Assembly (NCBI GenBank): GCA_009869945.1
Contig: WIXG01000768.1
Span: forward strand, 1 to 22,551
From: Mesaphorura yosii
Taxonomy: Eukaryota > Arthropoda > Collembola > Poduromorpha > Tullbergiidae
DNA: 22,551 nt
Direction: 5' to 3'
Position 1 is the first letter of the stretch; each line of letters opens with the position of its first letter. Below, in pieces: positions 9,316 to 17,287 of this stretch. The notes below the pieces were generated by a model. That model saw nothing but the letters and a program-made list of their open reading frames with translations. It was not told where the DNA came from and did not search any database. The position numbers and the translations under genes are program-made.

Positions 9316-9727
9316 AATTCTATAGGAAATTTCTCATCAACAAAGTGTTATAGCAGAGAAAATCTTTGTGTAATGGACCGTATGACCTTGTGAACTGGTT
9401 TCCACTTTTTATTATTTGTACATCGATCGTCATTGTACCTTTATTTACACATTCTAAATCCAGCGAAGCAAAATCACGCGGTGCACATTCTTCGAAGTGT
9501 AGCCTCAGGAGATTTAATTGTTGACCAGAACCGACCAGCAATGAGCCCGTCATCGTTGACTTTATTTAACTGGCTACCAACAGCTTTATAAATGCGCAGT
9601 TTGTCTTGTTCGAAATGCCCGGAGGGATCATTCTTTTGCTTTGCGGATAATTGCTTATAAAACGCTGAATAAAATCATCATGCTCATTTTATTGCATATC
9701 GAAATTCATTCTTAGTTGCATTTAACA
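9316..9727. other. Intergenic, 3' side of the peritrophin gene
   Basis: No gene is seen. The reverse complement of AATAAA (TTTATT) at 9688-9693 is a likely poly(A) signal for the minus-strand peritrophin gene that ends at 9728. Confidence 0.5.
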
Positions 9728-10596
9728 TTAAATGTACTTGATTTTAGGTGCAGCAACATGGCAGTCGACATTTTCCGGATAGTCACACTCACCTGTTGCC
9801 GGATTAAAGTGCAGACGATCAGGGCACTCGAAGGGGAACGGGAATCCCTGCCAGCAAAAGTAGTACGACCCGCAGTCTTCGGGGTTAGGGTGGAAGGCTT
9901 CTTCCATATCTGCAAGCGATCGGAACCAAGTTGTGTGTGTTATGTCTATGTTTCATGGGGGCTTTTGGTACGTAGTCCTTTTCTCACCTGGGCATTCAAA
10001 GTCGTGTCCTGGTGCTGGTGTTGTTGTAGACGTTGTGGTTGTCGTGGTGGTGGTGGTCGGGGTAGTCGTTGTCGTCGTTGTTTCTGTAGTTGTAGTTGGC
10101 GTCGGTGTTGTTGTAGTCATTGTTGTAGTCGGCGTGGTGATTGGCGGAGTGCCGGTGCCTGGATACTGTAGGCGAGGCAAGTTAATTGAAAATTCAAAGT
10201 TTTGTACTCTGAAGCTAAGGCTCAACTTTTGTAACTAGTCAACTTACCCCAGTCGGCCGAATTCGATCTTCGCAGTCGACATTGTCAGCAAAATCACACC
10301 CCCTATACTCCAAGGAAAACAATTGCTGCTCCGTACACATCCAAAGTGTAGCTGTTACATTTTCCCAACATTCGTAATAGTATTCGCACAAGGTCTCATG
10401 AGGATGGGCACCATTTCCGGGGCAATCAAAGTGGGGAGCTGGTCCGATTTCAATGACTCCATGCTTTAAAAAATCAACACGTCAACAGCACCGGTTGGAT
10501 CAGGCAATCAGTACTTCTTACCAAGGTTTGACCCGAGACCATGAAGCCGACAAACGTCAGCATGGAAATTGTAGCGAAGAAGAATTTTGTAACCAT
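9728..10596 (-). CDS. Peritrophin-like chitin-binding protein, two CBM14 domains with Thr-rich linker (4 exons)
   Basis: Exons in order of transcription are 10596-10522, 10463-10248, 10165-9988 and 9909-9728. The introns are 58, 82 and 78 nt, all GT-AG, and the product is 216 aa. Residues 1-22 form a signal peptide (FFFATISMLTFVGFMVSG). CBM14 (peritrophin-A) domain 1 has six cysteines at 39, 51, 57, 68, 81 and 89. Domain 2 has them at 155, 169, 175, 185, 198 and 206, with the classic NPEDCGSYYFCWQG and FNPATGECDYPENVDC segments. Between them, residues ~98-150 are almost all Thr/Pro, a mucin-like O-glycosylation region. Such proteins bind chitin in the peritrophic matrix or cuticle. Exons 1, 2 and 3 start in different frames, so the gene is only visible after splicing. 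It appears intact. Confidence 0.92.
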
Positions 10597-10638
10597 TTTA
10601 GAATTTTTAGAGAATCTGTTGTCGCGAATCGGTCCAAG

Positions 10639-10644
10639 TTTATA
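10639..10644 (-). promoter_or_regulatory. TATA box of the peritrophin gene
   Basis: TATAAA on the minus strand, about 43 bases before the start codon at 10596, in a suitable place for a very short 5' leader. Confidence 0.45.
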
Positions 10645-10835
10645 ATGCAAGTGCCTGCTGGCTCGTTGACGACAATATGAATTATAATTGAAATTTTATC
10701 AACTGAGCCCCGATGGATGAGGAGAGGCTGGAGGAATTTCATAATACTTGTCAACTTGTCGCGCAGTACGATTGATTGGCTCATCAGCGTCATCAGACCA
10801 GGCTGGCCAACAGGTGATGGCTACGCGTTTGTAAT

Positions 10836-11240
10836 TCAGCATTGCATAGTTTTGCGAAAACACTTGAACCTTGTCCATTGCAATGAACATATGGCTGGGC
10901 TCACTTGTGTTCCTTCTGATTTAGCAGAAGCGGTTCCTTCTTTCGGAAGCACTGATTCAACTATTTTGGCGTATTCGGTCTCTATTTCTCCTGTTCAGTG
11001 AACAGATTATTGCAAAATTAGATCAAGTCACTTAAGTTTCATTGAGTAGGATTTCGGTGGTTAACTTTTTTCATATCACCCCACTTTGTCCAGGCATCCC
11101 ATTTCACCTTCCCCACAAAATCGACCAGTCCTGGTTTGCTCGTCGTATTCTTTCCAACGGTAGCTTGCTTGTAGAGAGTGTACAACTGAAGTTTAGTCTT
11201 GTTATCAAAGTCTTTCACTGATTTGAATTTATCGACAGCA
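10836..11240 (-). CDS. ACBP: Acyl-CoA-binding protein (ACBP/DBI family), exon structure partly resolved
   Basis: The minus strand encodes an unmistakable ACBP core: AVDKFKSVK, LQLYTLYKQATVGKNTTSKPG, then LVDFVGKVKWDAWTKW. The ligand-contacting Tyr and Lys of the LYTLYKQ helix and the Lys before WDAW are present. After the Trp the frame runs to a stop at 11039. A second exon, 10990 downward (after acceptor ctgaacag), encodes EIETEYAKIVESVLPKEG, the last ACBP helix. The donor is either gtgata (exon end 11080) or gttaac (exon end 11066), and both leave the loop before the last helix a few residues short. Unspliced, exon 2 ends at a TGA at 10836-10838. A donor gtgagc at 10904 could lead to another exon. 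The 5' end is unresolved: gcttacttttaacag before 11240 looks like an acceptor, so a short first exon with the ATG should lie at about 11260-11650. Cytosolic carrier of long-chain acyl-CoA. Confidence 0.75.
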
Positions 11241-11678
11241 CTGTTAAAAGTAAGCGGACGGAGGATGCGAAATGCGACTCCGAATACCGATCCATTTTGC
11301 TTGCATTCCTCATTTTTGATTTGTAAGACTTCCCAGAAATAGAACCTTCCACATCGAGTTTATGTTGTTGGACCGCTTTAATTTTGGATTTATTCATTCG
11401 TAATAAAATTGTAGGGACATTTTACAAAATTGAGGTGGCACCCTAGTTTCAAAGACATCATGGCCGAAAATCAATAAAGCCCTTTGTACAAATAATGGCC
11501 CATTTATTTCTATGAATTCTTGAACGGTGACACAATTGATGATTTTGAAAGTACAAGAACATTTCCTGGAATTCAACTTGTTAATGCTTGCTTGGAATTT
11601 CAATCCCGCCAATTAGTTGTCATGGTATTATTACGCTCTTCACGTGTTGAACCCCTGATTTTCGCCGTCTTCAGCCTC
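11241..11678. other. Probable ACBP first exon and promoter, not resolved
   Basis: No certain coding segment is seen. Several minus-strand ATGs are followed by possible donors. For example, a short MMSLKL frame near 11460, followed by a gtgcca donor, would join the ACBP exon in phase, but the choice between candidates cannot be made by eye. Confidence 0.3.
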
Positions 11679-12818
11679 CTAGAGTATGACCATCGCTTTC
11701 AGGGCCCACAAAATCACCAGTCCTACAAGGTGCAACGCTGTAGTCCGCTGTATACCAAAATAAGGTCCCACCCGTACCTGCAACGGGGGGCAAGACCTCA
11801 GGACCCTTTTCGCATGTCCCTGTACGCTTCTGCCTTCCTGATCCAGCGCCCGAGTGTTGGATGACAGAGACCGGAGCCAAGCCACGGAGGCGGAGTGCAC
11901 GCCCCCGAAAAATGGGTAGATTACGAGGACAAGAATTGTAGAAAAGATGGCTGCACTGACGTACATAAAGAGCTGGAGGGTCGGAATGGTGTGGTGAAGG
12001 CGGACGAGGATAAAGTACACTGAGACTGAGAAGAAAATGAGGTACGCTTGAAGGGCGGGGAGGGCTCTGTCCCAGAAACAGGCTCCGAAGTGTCCGTGTA
12101 TTATTTGAAGGGCGCGGTAAACCTGTATGCGGTCAGATCCTGGGCCCTCCAGCCGAAGCCCCTGGAGCGTGTGTGCTGTACTGAACGCATGGCACGCGAG
12201 CAGGAGTGTGACCAAGTAACAGACGTTGAACATGGCTAGAGTGTCAAGGATATGAAGGAGGGCGGCGGGAACGTGGAGCCAGAGCGGGGGACGAATGGGG
12301 CCTCCACACCAAAGGAACGTGTAGTACCAAGGCAGATGAGGGTTGCTGATCACGTCCACTAGAACTCCAACCATTTGAACCGCGGAGTAGCGCCGGAATG
12401 ATCTGAGGAACCTTCCCATAGCGTCAGTACGCGCAGGGACGCGGCGAGGACCTAGAATTTTGGCCAGGTGCGCCTCCAATCGGAAGAAACGGTTCACAGC
12501 CCCCGCAAGCTCTTCCCGCGACCGCAGAATGTGGATGGACAGGAGAAGGCCTACGGTGAAGGCCCCCAAGGCGGTGGTGTGCAGAGCATTGAGGGACAAA
12601 GACGCAGAGAGCGTAGAAGGGGAGGCGAATGTCTTGGTAGCGAAGGTGAGACGGGAAGCGAGAAGGGCCGTGTAAGAGTACGCGAGTATGGCGGGGCCTC
12701 CTCCCCGCAGGGCGATGAGGCGGCGGTTGGTCGCGTCCCAGCGGAACGGGACGGACCGGGACAGGGTGATGACGTGAAGTGCTTGAGCGAGAAGGTCAAG
12801 GGTTCCCTGGTTAAGCAT
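11679..12818 (-). CDS. Gustatory-receptor-like 7-TM chemoreceptor 1
   Basis: A single open frame of 379 aa with no intron needed. The N-terminus has the motif VPFRWD (residues 23-28) followed by LIAL. About seven hydrophobic segments follow, for example around 40-55, 78-100, 145-160, 180-215, 255-275, 280-305 and 355-379. The C-terminal part (LRSCPPLQVRVGPYFGIQRTTALHLVGLV) resembles the conserved end of insect Gr proteins, where a loop precedes TM7. The second receptor in this window (20702-21994) has the same PFxWD at the same residue numbers and an alignable C-terminus. Grs are ligand-gated ion channels in sensory neuron membranes with an intracellular N-terminus. The ligand is unknown. The protein looks complete. 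Confidence 0.75.
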   Translation of the reverse strand: MLNQGTLDLLAQALHVITLSRSVPFRWDATNRRLIALRGGGPAILAYSYTALLASRLTFATKTFASPSTLSASLSLNALHTTALGAFTVGLLLSIHILRSREELAGAVNRFFRLEAHLAKILGPRRVPARTDAMGRFLRSFRRYSAVQMVGVLVDVISNPHLPWYYTFLWCGGPIRPPLWLHVPAALLHILDTLAMFNVCYLVTLLLACHAFSTAHTLQGLRLEGPGSDRIQVYRALQIIHGHFGACFWDRALPALQAYLIFFSVSVYFILVRLHHTIPTLQLFMYVSAAIFSTILVLVIYPFFGGVHSASVAWLRSLSSNTRALDQEGRSVQGHAKRVLRSCPPLQVRVGPYFGIQRTTALHLVGLVILWALKAMVIL

Positions 12819-13183
12819 TGCAATGTAAATCCTTTGACGCTCGTTTGTTTGTATGAAGTGAACTATGAGTGGATCAACTCGAGACCAATTGCCAGTTGAA
12901 TGAAGTCGATAAAGAATTTAACCCAATTTACCTGAATTTGAGAACGTAAACATGTTCAACCGGTCGCGACATGTCATGTCATGTCTTCTTACTTTGTCTG
13001 GAATTAAATAAAAAATCAATACTAATTTTGGTCTTGCCAGTTACTCTTGTTTTATTAAGAATTCCTCAGAAAACTGTTTTGTTCTGTAGTCTCTCGAGTA
13101 CACACCTTCTTTGACTCACAGTCAGTCTTTCTTTTCTTGCACGGATTGATGAGCAAACCAACCTAAGCAGGAACCGAACCAAA
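12819..13183. other. Intergenic, nothing recognised
   Basis: AT-rich upstream region of receptor gene 1. It contains a short ATGTC repeat near 12968-12985. No gene or clear core promoter was found. Confidence 0.4.
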
Positions 13184-13262
13184 ATGTGGACAAGATTTGC
13201 TCCAGACTTGCTGGTCCTCCTCATGGCTTTTAGCACAGTAATGCCAATGGCAACCGGAACTG
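13184..13262 (+). CDS. Possible first exon of a small secreted protein
   Basis: An ATG at 13184 opens 26 codons that read as a signal peptide (LLVLLMAFSTVMPMATGTG), followed by a consensus donor gtaagt at 13263. The best acceptor (ctgaacag, ending 13326) would continue for about 80 residues into the repeat and zinc-finger relic region without any recognisable domain. This could be a real exon of an undetected gene or a leftover. Confidence 0.25.
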
Positions 13263-13354
13263 GTAAGTTAGTCTTCTTCGCACTATCCAACGGACACAAA
13301 TATACCTTCGCTTCATTTCTGAACAGTACCATATTACTCTACTCTCATCCACCT

Positions 13355-13455
13355 GTACTTTCACCCATGTCGGACGTCCGACTTCCGTATTTTCGCCTCG
13401 GATGTCCGCACTTTCACCTGTGTCCGACCTCAAAGTCCGTATTTTCACATCACCC
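13355..13455. repeat. 53-bp tandem duplication
   Basis: Two imperfect copies start at 13355 and 13408. Both contain ACTTTCACC, then TGTCGGA or TGTCCGA, and end with CCGTATTTTC. It lies directly upstream of the zinc-finger relic. Confidence 0.6.
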
Positions 13456-13925
13456 CATTTTTGCCTTTGTGGAAAGGCGTTCGTCTCGGAGGACAAACTC
13501 TCGCGACATGTGCCCATACACGCGGACGAGAAACAATACCCCTTTATACTTTTGGCTGAAGGCCCGAGCACTGTTTCCACCTGCGCACCCACATGGGCGA
13601 AAAGCCACATAAATGTGCTATCTGCGAAAGAAGTTTCACACAGCTCGGCCAGCTGAGGGCCCACACGAGCATTCACAGCGGAGAAAAGCCTCATATTTGT
13701 GGCGGGATGGCTTTGCGGTTGCGCTTCCCGTGCTCCCGAATACTCGTGAGAAGTGTGCGGGAAGAACTTCTTCACGCGACTCGACAGGAGCAGGCACATG
13801 AAAGTGCACCCGTCAAGTGCAGCAGTTGCGGGGCCAGATTCCGGGTAAGAAAGCCCTGAGGAGGCACGTCAACTCGGTATGCGCCAAGTGGAAGGCATGC
13901 AAAGGCGCCTGAAAGGAGAAAATAG
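13390..13925 (+). pseudogene. C2H2 zinc-finger gene relic, several frameshifts
   Basis: Plus-strand fragments of successive fingers lie in different frames: CLCGKAFVSEDKLSRHVPIHADEK (about 13458-13530, one residue short between the cysteines), LRTHMGEKPHKCAICERSFTQLGQLRAHTSIHSGEKPHIC (about 13580-13700, good finger and linkers), CGKNFFTRLDRSRHMKVHP (about 13758-13810, with a stop just before it), and KCSSCGARFR (13817-13846), continued in another frame by KKALRRHVNSVC up to a stop near 13912. GEKP linkers identify the family of DNA-binding regulators. At least four frame changes within some 450 bp, with no introns between them, indicate decay. A 189-aa minus-strand frame over the same bases (13230-13799) is judged a shadow. 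Confidence 0.65.
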
Positions 13926-14027
13926 TAAATTCTTATTCCCCTGTAATAAATTGATAACAAAAATTGAGCGTAGTTGCGTTCCTGTTGTACCAGAATGTGG
14001 TTTCAGTGTAACATGGCAGTCTATATA

Positions 14028-14033
14028 TTTATT
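14028..14033 (-). terminator. Poly(A) signal of GH3 gene A
   Basis: AATAAA on the minus strand, about 60 bases after the stop codon of the GH3 gene ending at 14092. Confidence 0.5.
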
Positions 14034-14091
14034 TGTCGAATAAAATTTAAATATTGAAAACTCCGCCTATCGCGGCGTCTTATCTACCCAT

Positions 14092-16582
14092 TTACTCCAT
14101 CCCTGGCCCTTGCACGTCGAGGAATTGGACGATGTCGCCGATCGTCAGCTTCCACTGCCCCGAAATTATTCCAAAGTCCCCATTTTCGTTCGCTAGCAGG
14201 AATTGGTCTGCGGTCAGGCACACTTCAAGTGTTTCCTCCGCGCCTGGGGGGAGGTACACATTGTCAAAGTGGATCAGATACTTAATTGGCCGGCCCTGCG
14301 TGCCCGCATCCGGCGGCGACAGGAATTGCAGAACAGAGTGATCTGCGTCCCGGTTGTTCTCCCCATTGTTGGTGACTGTCAGCTGCAGGGCGAGGTCGCA
14401 GTCCGCCTTGGCCGTGGCATCGCGCCCCCTCGATTTCGACAGCTCTTGCGCCCGAACGTGTCGCAAATCGACGATTGGGTGGCCTTCCCTGCTTTTTCCT
14501 TGCTCGCCCGCGGCTGATGTAACGACTTCCAACTGATAGTTGAATGTCGTGAACGAAATTCCGTGCCCAAACTCGTAGACGGGGGTGCCCGTATAAAAGC
14601 GGTACGTGCGTCCCGGATTTCCGGTGCTCGCATTCGGTCGCATTTGCATATCGGTGATTGGGACACGGCTCACGAATTCGTTGGCGTAGAAAGTGTGGGT
14701 GAGGCGCCCCGACGGGTTGTACGCCCCGAAAAGCACGTCGGCGATCGCTCGCCCGCCCGCCTGGCCAGTGTAGCCCGCGTACAGAATTGCGCCAACCTTC
14801 GGATGTGATTTCAGCTCGCTCAGGTCGACTGGGCCGCCGGAAATCAGAACGACGACAACGGGGCTCGCGGCTGCCGCCAGCACACGATCAATCAGCTCCT
14901 TCTGCAGCCCTGGCCAGGAAATATTCAGACGATCGTGCGTTTCTTCTTCGACGTCCAGCGAGAGACCAACAAACAGCAGAATTTGGCGTGTGGTTGCAGC
15001 GCCCGCGAGCGCCACGGCTCCGTCGAGGTCCGCGGCGTCCGTCGACAGAATTTCGCACCCGAAATTGTAGGGCGTATTCTCCTCCTCGACGTAATACCGA
15101 CGAACGGATTCGATGGGCGTCCAAATTTGAGAGACGGGGCCGTACGTGTTTGCAAGAAGCCAGCGGCTTACGTTCAAATGCGGGCCAATGAAGGCGAGGT
15201 TGTTTGCCCCGACGAAGAGGTTCTTGTTGAGTGGGAGAAGGTTGCCCTCGTTCTTCAGCATGACGATGCTCTTCTTGGCCGCTTCCCACGCGAGGTCCTT
15301 GTGCTCCTGCTTATCGACGTAAATGTCGTGGGTGATGTCGCGGTACGGCCGAGTCACGAGCTTCTCGAAATAGCCCAACCTCATTTGGACACGGAACGCT
15401 CGTCGAAGGGCCGTCTCGACCTGCGCCTGGGTGATGAGGCCCTCCTCGAGCGCCTGTGGGATGAAATTCGGAAACAGTTGCTCCCAGTCGGGATTCTCCT
15501 CCAGCTCGATGTCGACCCCAGCCTCGAGCATGGCTCGCACGGCGTCCGTGCGATTAGCCGAGTAGTCGTGGTAGCCAGGGATCCACATGTACTTGCCCGC
15601 TCCGTTGTCGATGACGACGTACCCGTCAAAGCCCCATTCGCCCCGCAGGATGTCGGTCAGGAGTTCTTTGTGGGCGCAGCCGGGGATTCCGTTGATTGCA
15701 TTGTACGAGCACATGAACCCTGCTGCCTTGCCCCCGACGGCGCAGTCTCGGAAGGCAGGTAGGAAAGTGTCAGCCATGTCCTGCTTGTTAATGATGGCGT
15801 TGAAACGGAAACGGTCCTCCTCCACGTCGTACCCTGCAAAGTGCTTGCAGCCGACAGCAGTCTTGAGGAAGGGACCGTCTCCCTGCATGCCCTTCGTGTA
15901 CTCGATCGCGTACTGCCCGTTCAGGTGCGGGTCCTCCCCGGGCGTCTCGTGCCCTCGCCCCCAGCGAGGATCTCGATAAATGTCGATGCATGGGCTGAAG
16001 TACGTCAGACCAGCGTTGCCGGCGTTGAAAAATGCTCTGTGAACAAAATTAGCAATTAAATTACACTACTCTCAATGTTTTCATAAGAAAAGATGAAATC
16101 CCCACCTTTTTTCGTTTCCGCACGCCGTACCGACTCTATGGAATAGGTCCTTGTTGAAGGAAGACGCGAGATTGACAATTTGTGGGAAGGATGTCGCCGT
16201 AGGCGTTGGCGCCCGGAAGAAAACGCCGGCGCCCGGTGCGATTCCGTGCAGACTTGGATTTTTCCAGTTATATTCCCCCAAACCGATGGACGGAATCGCG
16301 CTTGTGTTGTGTGCGAGGAGCTTCGGCATCTCGGCGACGGGAATTCGGGTCATGAGATCGTCGATTCGGGCGTCGAGCGAGAGGGCCGAGTTGCAGAAGG
16401 GAAGATCGACATTCTGGGGGAGGTCACAGACACCTGCAACGCGATAGGACAGGAGTAATATCAGTTTTTAGTCTTAATTACGCGGGAATACTCAAATGGT
16501 GTGGTTAAATTTTACCTGCAGGTGACTGCCCTCTGACGACGACACCGAAGAACACGGTCAAATAAAAATTAAGGAACCGCAT
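14092..16582 (-). CDS. GH3 beta-xylosidase-like glycosidase, copy A (3 exons)
   Basis: Exons in order of transcription are 16582-16516, 16433-16106 and 16036-14092, with introns of 82 and 69 nt, giving 779 aa. Residues 1-19 are a signal peptide (MRFLNFYLTVFFGVVVRG). The GH3 TIM barrel covers about 50-340: NPSLHGIAPG substrate loop, DPRWGRGHETPGEDP, the KHF strand (GCKHFAGYD), SYNAINGIP, and GEWGFDGYVVIDNGAG with the presumed nucleophile D275. The C-terminal GH3 alpha/beta domain (about 410-640) has GLSLDVEEETHDR, and the FGHGISFTTF signature leads into an FnIII-like domain (about 680-775). Length and domain order fit plant and fungal exo-acting beta-xylosidases / arabinofuranosidases, which release pentoses from xylo-oligosaccharides. 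A narrower substrate call is not justified. The enzyme is presumably secreted into the gut. Intron positions equal those of copy B, with which it is head-to-head. It appears intact. Confidence 0.93.
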
Positions 16583-17287
16583 CCTTTGTAAGTCAATAAA
16601 GACGATTTTCTTTCTTAATTTCGCCTGCTCGTAAAACGTACCCGTCTGGAATTGTCGACTCGTATTTATATTTACTCGTCCCGGCCGTACTAAGGGGTGG
16701 CCGTACTACTTAAAGTGACGAAGCTTTGGAGCAAGCAAGCATTTTGGGGCTTACCTTGGCTTGACTCATTTTGACAGTCGAGTCGAGCATTGATTGATGA
16801 ACAGACAACGTAAACAACACGGCAAATACGCTGGTCTGCGTGACGGTGCTTCAAAACGGTTTGGTAACCTGCGCGTAAGCGGATGGCGATTGGCAAGGCC
16901 TCGGCTGAGTCGGCTCGACAAATACTCAAGTGTTGTCACGGTTTCCCGTGCGAGCACTTGAGACTTGTGACACTTGTGATTCTGATCCACAAAACCACAC
17001 CACACCACGGAATGCCACATGCGAGGGAAGTGACAAAGAACTAGATTCGGTCACAGAAAAATAAAACCGAGGTGACACTTGACTAAGAATTATTGACGAA
17101 ACGGGTGCTGGCGACCCACGGACTTGAAGCGTGAAAACTACCGCAATACTATCATTACTATTACTAGAACCAGCTTCTATAAATAGGGACAAGGAAGCTC
17201 ACACTGAGCGTACTTTCGCATTTATTTACTCGGATTAGGTACTACGTTAATTGATTAAGTTAATTGCTACTAATTTGCCACATCAAT
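16583..17287. promoter_or_regulatory. Shared intergenic region of the divergent GH3 pair, TATA box for each gene
   Basis: About 700 bp with no coding segment recognised. On the minus strand TATAAATA (16663-16670) sits ~80 bases before the ATG of copy A. On the plus strand TATAAATA (17178-17185) sits ~100 bases before the ATG of copy B. Both genes use the same 8-base TATA word at similar distances, which suits a bidirectional regulatory region and a duplication that included the core promoter. I see no clear palindromic operator. Confidence 0.6.

Noticed and set aside
10557..10793. 78-aa minus-strand frame overlapping the start of the peritrophin gene
   Set aside because: Overlaps the well-supported signal-peptide exon and its TATA box in another frame, and has no recognisable domain.
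13230..13799. 189-aa minus-strand open frame
   Set aside because: It lies opposite recognisable zinc-finger remnants and shows no domain of its own, so it is most likely an antisense shadow.
14935..15762. 275-aa plus-strand open frame
   Set aside because: Antisense to the conserved GH3 exon of copy A; it only reflects that gene's GC-rich codon bias.
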